A DNA stretch of 26,223 nucleotides from Halobacteriales archaeon SW_10_68_16 (GTDB lineage: Archaea; Halobacteriota; Halobacteria; Halobacteriales; Haloarculaceae), in the NCBI GenBank assembly GCA_003023485.1, contig PXSG01000088.1, positions 1-26,223 of the forward strand. Reading direction: 5' to 3'. The first letter of the stretch is position 1; each line of letters opens with the position of its first letter. The notes beneath the pieces are model-generated. The model made no database searches, was not told where the DNA came from, and saw nothing but the letters and a program-made list of their open reading frames with translations. A program made the position numbers and the translations under genes. Of this stretch, positions 8,731-18,301 are shown piece by piece.

Positions 8731-9309
8731 TCAGTCTTCGATGGTCCCGAGGTCGCGGAAGGCCGTCTCGAAGTCCTCGTCGCCGAAGTCCGCGAGGTGG
8801 TCGTCCAGTTCCGACCGGAGTTCGTCCATCTGCTCGGTGAGCGCCTGGAACTCCTCGCTGTCGGCGAGTTCGGAGTCGGGTTTGTTGGCCAGCAGCGTGG
8901 CGTGTTTCGCCGACAGCGCGTAGTACTTCTGGAGTTTCCGCCGGTAGTCCGAGACCGAGAGGAGGTGGTCGATGGTCTCGAGGAGGTCGTCCCGGGAGAC
9001 GGGCTTGATGACGTAGTCATCGAAGGGCATCTCGATGATGTCGAAGTCGGGGTCGACGGCAGTCACCATCGCGACGCGACAGTCCAGCCCCTCCTCGCGG
9101 ACGTATTCGAGGACGTCGTCGCCGGAGACACCCGGCATGCGACGGTCGAGCAACATCACGTCCACGGACTCGTCGAGGGTGTCGATGGCCTCCTGGCCCC
9201 CGTAGGCCGTGACGACATCGTACTCGCGCTGTAACTGCGCGGCGTACGCGTCCGCGACGTCCCGTTCGTCGTCGACGACCAACACTGTCGGGGACTCCGT
9301 CTCGGTCAT
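8731..9309 (-). CDS. HalX-domain response regulator
   Basis: A 192-residue two-component response regulator. The open frame extends upstream to 9777, but the receiver domain begins exactly at the ATG at 9309, and the extra residues are antisense to the neighbouring gene. The receiver (residues 7-118) has the acidic pair D13/D14, phospho-acceptor D55 (LLDRRMPG), T83 and K102 (VIKP). Residues about 120-185 form the haloarchaeal HalX helical domain (YRRKLQKYYALSAKHATLLA...). HalX regulators usually lack a DNA-binding domain and act through protein partners. No histidine kinase lies beside it, so the partner is unknown. It is divergent from the chimeric pseudogene at 9476. Confidence 0.88.
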   Translation of the reverse strand: MTETESPTVLVVDDERDVADAYAAQLQREYDVVTAYGGQEAIDTLDESVDVMLLDRRMPGVSGDDVLEYVREEGLDCRVAMVTAVDPDFDIIEMPFDDYVIKPVSRDDLLETIDHLLSVSDYRRKLQKYYALSAKHATLLANKPDSELADSEEFQALTEQMDELRSELDDHLADFGDEDFETAFRDLGTIED

Positions 9310-9445
9310 TCCTCTAACTCTAGGTACGACCGGGAGGAAAAACGTTCCGGGTGTGGTGACAGGTCTGCCCCCGCTACCGGGTGACGGTCCCACATTCCCG
9401 TCGTGTCGCGTCAGAGAGGCCGGCAAGCCTCCGGCCGAGCGCGAG

Positions 9446-9453
9446 CCTTTAGG
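9446..9453 (+). promoter_or_regulatory. TATA-like box upstream of the chimeric pseudogene
   Basis: CCTTTAGG lies about 27 nt before the ATG at 9476, so the original promoter of the phosphoribosyltransferase-like gene may be preserved and the chimera may still be transcribed. Confidence 0.35.
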
Positions 9454-9475
9454 CCGGACTCCCCCAACGGGGTAC

Positions 9476-12353
<2,878 letters not shown>

Positions 12354-13688
12354 TCACGCCACCGACTCGACGGCCCCGGCGAAGAGGTCGGCGCCCAGTT
12401 CGATCTCGCGTTCGGTGACGTCCAGCGGCGGGAGCAGTCGCACCGTCCGGTGTCCACACCCGACGGTCAGCAGGCCCTTCGAGAGGGCGGCGGCGATGAC
12501 GTCCTCGCGGCGCTCCGTGGACTCGAACTCGACGGCCAGCATCAGCCCCTTCCCGCGGACGTCGGTCACGCCCGGCAGGTCGGCGTCCCGGAGCAGTTCC
12601 TTCATCGCCTGCCCGCGTTCGGTCGCGTTCTCCAGCAGGTCGTACTCCTCGATGGCGTCGAGCGTGAGCGCGCCCTGTGCGGCCCCGAGGATGTCGCCGG
12701 CACCCCACGTCGAGGAGATGCGACTGGTCTCCTCGGGGAACACCTCGGCCCGCGAGACGGTCGCGCCGACCCGGAGGGCCTTCGCGCTGGCGATGACGTC
12801 GGGCACGAAGGCGTAGTGGTCGGATGCCCACATCTCGCCGGTCCGGCCGACGCCACACTGGACCTCGTCGACGACCAGTGTGAGGTCGTGCTCCCGACAC
12901 AGCGCCCCGACCTCGGCGGCGAAGGAGTCGCTCGGGAACCGATATCCCCCCTCGCCCTGGATCGGTTCGATGACCAGGGCGGCCACCTCCTCGTCGTTGA
13001 CCCAGCCCGTCTCCTCGGCGAGCATCTCCCGGAGCCAGGAAGTGTCGTCGAAGAAAAAGCCACACTCGCAGGTCGGCGGCGTACAGGTGCGGTCGGTACA
13101 GAAGGGCGTCGTCTCGACGCTGGAAATCTCGGGGAAGTAGCGCCGGTAGACTTCCTTCGAGCGGTTCAGCGAGAGCGTCCCGAGCGTCCGCCCGTGGAAG
13201 GCGCCCTCGCAGGTGAGGACGTACTTCCCGCGGGTGTGGTCGAAGGCGACCTTCAGCGCGTTCTCGACGGCCTCGCCGCCGGTGTTCGAGAGGAAGACGG
13301 TATCCATCCCGTAGTGGGAGGTGGCCTCAACCAGTCGCTCCATGAGTCCCGTCGGGCCGGGGACGTCGGGATCGAGGCCGCCGCCGGTGACGTAAAAATC
13401 CTGGCCGGCGATCTTCAGCGGGTCCACGAGGTCGAACTCCGCCAGCGGGTCCAGGATCTTGGGGTTGTTGTAGCCCAGGGGCATCGACCCGACGTGGGCG
13501 GTGAAGTCCATGAGGACGTTCCCGTCGATGTCGGTACAGAACGGGCCGGCGGCGGGTTCGGTGTGGTCCCAGACGAACCCGTAGACGTAGGTGCTCGGCG
13601 CCGCAAACCGGTGGTGGTGGTCGACCCACTTCCTGGCGGCGTCGCCCGGGATCGTCGAGACGTCGGGCTCGGCGCTGTCGCGGTCCAT
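12354..13688 (-). CDS. Class III (ornithine/GABA-type) PLP aminotransferase
   Basis: A 444-residue fold-type I PLP aminotransferase of subgroup III. The ATG at 13688 is preferred over one 27 nt upstream because family-like sequence begins there. Visible features: SNTGGEAVENALKVA (PLP phosphate region, about 134-148), GAFHGRTLGTLSL (162-174), IEPIQGEGG (240-248), D274 in VVDEVQCGVGRTG contacting the pyridine nitrogen, and the Schiff-base lysine K303 in SAKALRVGAT. Residues 196-210 (FCTDRTCTPPTCECG) carry four closely spaced cysteines in the middle of the fold, a possible metal site not typical of the broad family. Substrate (ornithine, acetylornithine, GABA or another omega-amino acid) cannot be set from sequence. 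It is divergent from the AOR gene and overlies ligA by operon arrangement. Confidence 0.85.
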   Translation of the reverse strand: MDRDSAEPDVSTIPGDAARKWVDHHHRFAAPSTYVYGFVWDHTEPAAGPFCTDIDGNVLMDFTAHVGSMPLGYNNPKILDPLAEFDLVDPLKIAGQDFYVTGGGLDPDVPGPTGLMERLVEATSHYGMDTVFLSNTGGEAVENALKVAFDHTRGKYVLTCEGAFHGRTLGTLSLNRSKEVYRRYFPEISSVETTPFCTDRTCTPPTCECGFFFDDTSWLREMLAEETGWVNDEEVAALVIEPIQGEGGYRFPSDSFAAEVGALCREHDLTLVVDEVQCGVGRTGEMWASDHYAFVPDVIASAKALRVGATVSRAEVFPEETSRISSTWGAGDILGAAQGALTLDAIEEYDLLENATERGQAMKELLRDADLPGVTDVRGKGLMLAVEFESTERREDVIAAALSKGLLTVGCGHRTVRLLPPLDVTEREIELGADLFAGAVESVA

Positions 13689-13748
13689 GCCCGGACTGAC
13701 GGCCCCCCGAACCAAGAACGTTCCAGGTCACGACCGGCCCTCCGAGGG

Positions 13749-13755
13749 TTTTAAC
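13749..13755 (+). promoter_or_regulatory. TATA-like box for the first AOR gene
   Basis: TTTTAAC centred 28 nt before the ATG at 13780; the broken gene still has an intact-looking leaderless promoter. Confidence 0.45.
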
Positions 13756-13779
13756 GTCCGGTGGACCGATGTGAGCCAT

Positions 13780-15455
13780 ATGCGTCACGCCAAGGGACCC
13801 CTGCTCTCGATCGACGTCCGGGACAACAGTAGCGAAACCGTCGACGTAGAGGAGACGCTCGCCTCCTTCATCGGCGGCCGCGGGGTCGCGACGAAACTCG
13901 CGTTCGACCGCCTGCCCTTCGACGCCGACCCGCTGGGCTCACGAGCGGTCCGATGCAGTACTCGACGACGTCGTTCACCGGGCGGATGAACGCCACCGCC
14001 GTCTCGCCGCTGACCGGCGGGATCGCCTCCTCGAACGCCGGCGGGTTCGTCTCGCGACACTTCACCGGCGCGGGCTACGGCGCCGTCGAGCTCGTCGGTG
14101 CCAGCGACGAACTGCTCGCGGTTCACGTCTCCGAGGACGGCGTCACCTTCGAAGCGGTGCCCGAACTCGAGGAGGCGACGGTCCCGGAGGTGAGCGGGTA
14201 CATGGACGCGGAACACGGGCTGGACGTCGAACAGATCGTCTGTATCGGCCCGGCCGGCGAGAACGAGGTGCGCTTTGCCTCCATCATGACGACGGAATCG
14301 CGGGCCTTCGGCCGTGGTGGCCTCGGGGCGGTCCTGGGCGCCAAGAACGTCAAGGCAATCACCTTCGAGGGCGACTCGGCGCCGGAGGTGGGGTTCCCCG
14401 AGGCGGCCGCCGACGTCCACCGCGAGGCTGCCACCTCCGACAGCATCATGAAACGGCAGGGCACCACGAGCGTCTCCGACCTCGCCAACGAGGTCGACGG
14501 GATGCCCTCCTACTACTGGTCGGAGTTGCAGTTCGACGGCATCGAGGGGATCAACGGCGCGGCCGTCGAGGAGAAAAAATACAAGAAGGGGACCTGCTCG
14601 CAGTGTGCCTTCGCGTGCAAACTCCCCACCAGGGACGAGGAGACCGGCCTCGAGACGGAGGGTCCCGAGTTCGAGACGACCTTCGCGTTCGGCTCGAACG
14701 CCGGCGTCGACGACATCGTGGACGTGATGCAGTCCAACGAACTGTGTGACATCTACGGGATGGACACCATCTCCTGTGGGAACACCGTCGCGGCCTACCT
14801 CGCGGCAAAAGAGGAGTTCGGCAACGCCGAGTTGATCCACGACCTGGTCGAGCAGATCGCCTACCGCGAGGGAGTCGGCGACACGCTTGCGGAGGGCATC
14901 GCCCGCTGTCACGACGAACTGGACGTTGACGACTACACGGTGAAGAACCTCGACTTCGCGGCCCACGAGGGGCGTACCCTCCACGGCCAGGGGCTGTCCT
15001 ACGCCGTCGCGAACCGCGGTGCCGACCACATGTACTCGACGTTTTACGCCTGGGAGTACCCCCTCGTCGAGAGCGAAGAAGCGTTTCCCAAGGAGGGCCT
15101 CGAGGACAAGCCACCCGCGGTCGCCAGACAGGAGAACGCACGCGCGCTCGAGGACTGTGGCATCATCTGTCGGTTCTCCCGGTCGATCATGACCCCCGAC
15201 CGCCTCGAGGCGCTGTTCGACGCCGACTACGAGGACCTCCTTGAGGTCGGCGCCCGCGTGGTCGAACTCGAGCGGGCGTTCAACAACCGCCGGGGGTTCT
15301 CGGCCGCCGACGACGACCTGCCCTACCGGGAGTACATCGAGGGCGACCTCGACGCGGCGATCGCCGAGTACTACGACGTGCGGGGCTGGACCGAGAACGG
15401 GGTCGTCCCCGGCCTCGGCGAACCGTCCGGTGGCGGGGTTTCTGCCGACGACTGA
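13780..15455 (+). pseudogene. Aldehyde:ferredoxin oxidoreductase family protein, frameshifted near N-terminus
   Basis: The tungstopterin AOR family oxidises aldehydes to acids with ferredoxin. The first part (ATG 13780) reads MRHAKGPLLSIDVRD ... FIGGRGVATKLAFDRLPFDADPLG, where family members continue with PENR and a strand ending in GPM. Here, after the Gly codon at 13936-13938, the frame runs into nonsense, while the frame one base back resumes at LTSGPMQYSTTSFTGRM and stays open to 15455. A deletion of roughly 13-20 nt, not a multiple of three, best explains this. Downstream everything is intact: CxxCxxxC cluster ligands at 14595-14618 (CSQCAFAC), GPEFETTFAFGSN, GRTLHGQG and a late Cys (DCGIICRF). 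Total length about 558 codons is normal. It is probably inactive unless the 500-residue C-terminal frame is made from the ATG at 13953, which would lack the N-terminal strand of the pterin domain. Confidence 0.8.
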
Positions 15456-15476
15456 TGAGCGGAACGAAATAGAAAG

Positions 15477-15785
15477 ATGGGGGATAGCTTGCGGGGGCTC
15501 ATTACGCGGGTGACCAAGTCCGGGAAGACATTCAAAGAGCGGTTAGGCTGGTGGTATCATCATCACACGCTGTGGCGTACTGTGATCGGACTTGTTGGGA
15601 AAATAATAATATAATTGACAATAGGTCTCCTCATCGCGACGGTATTCTTGACGATGGTTTTCTATTCCCCACTGGACGTGGGAGTACCCCAACCGGGTAA
15701 CAATCCGACATTCCTGCAAGCCGTCGGGGGACTGGGTGCCACAGCAACTGCAGTGTGGAACTGCTACAGTACCGTTCGGCCGTAG
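15477..15785 (+). pseudogene. Possible small membrane protein gene interrupted by in-frame TAA
   Basis: One frame reads from the ATG at 15477 (MGDSLRGLITRVTKSGKTFK...) through WWYHHHTLWRTVIGLVGKIII to TAA at 15612-15614, then continues in the same frame as LTIGLLIATVFLTMVFYSPL ... FLQAVGGLGATATAVW to TAG at 15783-15785. The two halves together would be a protein of about 100 residues with two helices. The downstream half could start at TTG 15615 or ATG 15654 on its own. Local base composition is AT-richer than the surroundings. The 3' end overlaps the opposite-strand membrane protein gene by 22 nt. I do not recognise a family, and this may be non-coding. Confidence 0.3.
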
Positions 15786-16351
15786 AGGAACCGGTCGGGG
15801 ACGAACGGAACACCGACTGAAGGGAGGTATTCACGCTGTTCCGTGAGGATGAGCAATATCACCACGGCGACGGCGGGGAGTACTGCCGGGGAGACTCCGA
15901 GCCTCTTGAGAACTGCGTAGTCGAGCGGTGGGTAAATCAGGGTAATCGTGACGGCACCGCCAGTGAGGATCAGACTGTAGATGTAGACGACCGCGATGGT
16001 GAACAGCAGGAGCACTCGGAGTGACACTGTCGAGAGAGATTCCTCGAGCAGTGCGGCGGTATCACCGTCGGTGTCCGATTCGCCCCACGCGGTTTCGCGG
16101 AACCGCTGTGCCGCACTGACCGAGAGTGCGAAGGTCGCACCAACGAGTGCGATATCCATGTACGGCATCTCGACGAACAGAATGAACGGAGCACCGATCA
16201 CCAGTGCAGTGATGGCCGCACTGACGAGTCCCAGAACCCAAAAATCTGTCCGACCGACACCGCAAGGCCGCGAGGCTCGTTCGGGTAGCTGGCCTGGGTT
16301 GCCATCTGTGTAGCCTTTGATTTGCAGAGCAATAGAGGCTGTGGTCGCCAC
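15764..16351 (-). CDS. Unknown integral membrane protein
   Basis: About 195 residues from a GTG at 16351; no ATG is available between the stop of the upstream gene (16387) and this point. A much longer open frame reaches 17254, but beyond 16386 it is only the wrong-frame reading of the MgtC-like gene. Hydrophobic helices appear at about residues 37-58 (FWVLGLVSAAITALVIGAPF), 64-84 (MDIALVGATFALSVSAA), 118-145 (LRVLLLFTIAVVYIYSLIL) and 150-176 (through PAVLPAVAVVILLIL). An acidic loop separates helices 2 and 3. I recognise no family. It begins 35 nt after the MgtC/DUF4010 gene on the same strand, so the two may be co-transcribed. Codon use is less GC-biased than its neighbours, hinting at recent acquisition. 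Confidence 0.55.
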   Translation of the reverse strand: MATTASIALQIKGYTDGNPGQLPERASRPCGVGRTDFWVLGLVSAAITALVIGAPFILFVEMPYMDIALVGATFALSVSAAQRFRETAWGESDTDGDTAALLEESLSTVSLRVLLLFTIAVVYIYSLILTGGAVTITLIYPPLDYAVLKRLGVSPAVLPAVAVVILLILTEQREYLPSVGVPFVPDRFLYGRTVL

Positions 16352-16386
16352 AATCCTGCTGCCGAGATTTCCGCTGGACGTGACCG

Positions 16387-17652
16387 CTAAACCATCGCCA
16401 GCGCCGTCACTGTGGCGCCCCCGAGGACGAGAACGGCGCTGCTGTAGACGGTCACGCGGTAGGCGACCGACCTGTCGGGGCCGACGGCGGTGAGGCCGGC
16501 CTTGACGACGACGCTGGCTGCCGTCGCCGCGAGGATGGCGACCGTCGCGGTGGTCGGTCCGATGGCGCCCCCGCGGTACAGCAGGACTGCGGAGGTGGTG
16601 GCACCGGCACTGGAGACCAGCCCAGACAGCGCAGAGGCGACGTAGAGGCCGCCCTGTCCGAACAGCGCCTGGGCGAGGCCGCCGACGACCACCACCAGCA
16701 GGAAGACGGCTCCGAAGGCGAGGGCGTTGCGCAACGAGAAAGGACTCTCCAGGCGCAGGTCGACCGACTGCGACCAGTCGGCTGTCAGGCCGGCCACGGC
16801 GGCGCTCCCGAGGATGACCGCACCAAGCGGGAGAACGGCCTCGACGAGTGGGTCCACCGACGGCGAGACGGTGAACGCGACGGCGATGACGAGGTTGCGC
16901 AGCGCCATCGCCGCGTCGGCAAGCAGGATGGCCGCGACCGCGTAGGAGGCCGCCGCGGGGCGCTGGCGGACGTGATCGAGCATCGTCCCGACGACGGCCG
17001 TCGAGGAGGCCAGGCCGCCGAAAAAGCCCGTGACCGCCACCCCGCGGCCGCCGTAGCTCCGGACGATGGCGTAGTTGACGATGCCGATGCCCGCGACGGT
17101 GACGACCATCAGCCAGATGACGCGCAGCTCCACCTCGACGCTCGTCACCCCAAGCGGCGCGTCGACTGGGTCGGCCGGCAACAGCGGGAAAATCACGAAC
17201 GCGAGGATGGCGAACTCCGCCGCAGACCGGAGTTCCTCGCGGGTCAGTCCCCACGCAAAGGAGTGCAGTTCACGCTTGAGGACGAGCAACAGCGAGGAGA
17301 CGACGGCGACGGTCACGCCCGCGAGGACGAACTCCTCGGCGACCAAGGCCCCCACGCCGTAGGCGACCAGCAGCGAAACGGCGGTGGTCAAGGAGAGTCC
17401 CTCGTCGGCGTCGAAGACGCCCTGGACGGCCAGCAGGAGGTCCCTGTCCAGCACCGTGAACACCGCGGCCGCGAGGCTGATGAGCGCGAACGTCCGGACG
17501 CCCGCGGACTTGTGTGACCACTCCCGTTCGAGGCCGAGAAAGAGGCCCAGCGCCGCAGCCAGGGCTATCCGCACGACCGCAGAATCCAGCGTGGAGAGGG
17601 GCGATTCGGCGACCACCCCTCGGTCTACGCCGTTCGGGGGTTTAAGCGACAC
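16387..17652 (-). CDS. MgtC/SapB and DUF4010 family membrane protein
   Basis: 421 residues from GTG at 17652. A second GTG at 17616 (giving 409 residues) is equally plausible: a TATA-like box lies about 27 nt before each (17676-17683 and 17640-17646). The N-terminal part has the MgtC/SapB signature GLFLGLEREWSHKSAGVRTFAL with its four short helices; the remainder matches the DUF4010 membrane domain, with GFFGGLASSTAVVGTML, ADAAMALRNLVIAV and ASALSGLVSSAGATTSAVLL. About 12 helices in total. Bacterial MgtC proteins help cells cope with low magnesium; the function of MgtC-DUF4010 proteins in archaea is not established, so no role is assigned. Confidence 0.85.
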   Translation of the reverse strand: MSLKPPNGVDRGVVAESPLSTLDSAVVRIALAAALGLFLGLEREWSHKSAGVRTFALISLAAAVFTVLDRDLLLAVQGVFDADEGLSLTTAVSLLVAYGVGALVAEEFVLAGVTVAVVSSLLLVLKRELHSFAWGLTREELRSAAEFAILAFVIFPLLPADPVDAPLGVTSVEVELRVIWLMVVTVAGIGIVNYAIVRSYGGRGVAVTGFFGGLASSTAVVGTMLDHVRQRPAAASYAVAAILLADAAMALRNLVIAVAFTVSPSVDPLVEAVLPLGAVILGSAAVAGLTADWSQSVDLRLESPFSLRNALAFGAVFLLVVVVGGLAQALFGQGGLYVASALSGLVSSAGATTSAVLLYRGGAIGPTTATVAILAATAASVVVKAGLTAVGPDRSVAYRVTVYSSAVLVLGGATVTALAMV

Positions 17653-17828
17653 GGCGAGTCGCCCAGCACCGCTACCTTAATTGACTGTTCGGCAGGGGCC
17701 ACCGGCAAAAAAGCCCCCGGCCGCTCTCTCGGATTTGCTGTCTGTGATTCCGTCGCATCTATCGAGAACAGCCAGAAAGCCCCCTTTCGGTCCCACCCAC
17801 AGCAGCCCTGCCCTTCCCCGGGTCGCGC

Positions 17829-18131
17829 GTGACCGTCGGCCTCCTGCTCGCGCTGTTTCTGGTCTACTACCTCCTCAGGGACGGCCGGGCGTTCGTCGCG
17901 TGGCTGATCGAGGTCGCACCGATATCCAACGTCGTCTGTGACCGGCTGTTCCGGCGGATCGGCCGGACCGCGTGGGGCGTCATCGTCGGGCACCTGCTCG
18001 TGGCCGTCGCGCAGGGACTCGTCGGCGGCGTCGGCCTCTTCGTCGGCCCCGTCGTCCTCGCCGTGCTGGCGGCCACCGTCGAGTCCTTCGACGAGGAGTA
18101 CGACGCGCTCGCGGACGGAACGAACGTCTGA
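17829..18131 (+). pseudogene. AI-2E family transporter remnant
   Basis: A 100-codon frame from GTG at 17829. It reads TVGLLLALFLVYYLLRDGRA, a characteristic middle helix of AI-2E/PerM permeases, then WGVIVGHLLVAVAQGLVGGVGLF, the next helix, and directly afterwards VGPVVLAVLAATVESFDEEY, which is the extreme C-terminus of the same family. Intact members have about 330-380 residues, so the N-terminal 150 or so and about 110 residues of the following helices are missing. The join falls at a GLF/V motif that occurs at both places in intact relatives, suggesting deletion between short repeats. Nothing resembling the N-terminus is found in the 136 bp upstream. It is almost surely non-functional as a transporter. 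Confidence 0.7.
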
Positions 18132-18194
18132 TTCTGCCCCGCTCTCCCGGTCAAACGTCCACTGACTATCACCGCTGATAACTGCTCCTCAACG

Positions 18195-18201
18195 TTTAAT
18201 A
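18195..18201 (+). promoter_or_regulatory. TATA-like box of the amt-mcp transcript
   Basis: TTTAATA is centred 29 nt before the ATG of the small leader ORF at 18227, so transcription probably starts at that ATG, about 70 nt before the transporter start. Confidence 0.45.
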
Positions 18202-18226
18202 CGGAGAGTTCTCGAACGTGTCATTC

Positions 18227-18301
18227 ATGGTGAAGCGCGGAGAGACGGAGCGACGGCCGGTTCGGCACAGAGCAGCGTCCCACCGGGGGGCAAAGCGATG
18301 A
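18227..18301 (+). CDS. Possible 24-residue leader peptide overlapping the amt-mcp start
   Basis: ATG at 18227 opens a 24-codon frame, MVKRGETERRPVRHRAASHR and four more residues, ending in TGA at 18299-18301. That stop lies inside the ATGATG doublet where the Amt-MCP protein begins (18298 or 18301), so a terminating ribosome could restart at once. The ATG sits at the expected leaderless transcription start. The peptide is strongly basic, unlike normal haloarchaeal proteins, so its translation rather than its product may matter. Chance occurrence cannot be excluded. Confidence 0.35.
   Translation: MVKRGETERRPVRHRAASHRGAKR

Noticed and set aside
16387..17254. Extending the unknown membrane protein upstream to form a 496-residue protein
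   Set aside because: Beyond 16386 the frame is the wrong reading of the MgtC/DUF4010 gene and is Arg/Gly-rich nonsense.
17653..17828. Coding N-terminus of the AI-2E remnant
   Set aside because: In-frame translation upstream of 17829 is Pro-rich and does not resemble the family; the stretch appears non-coding apart from promoter-like elements for the opposite-strand gene.
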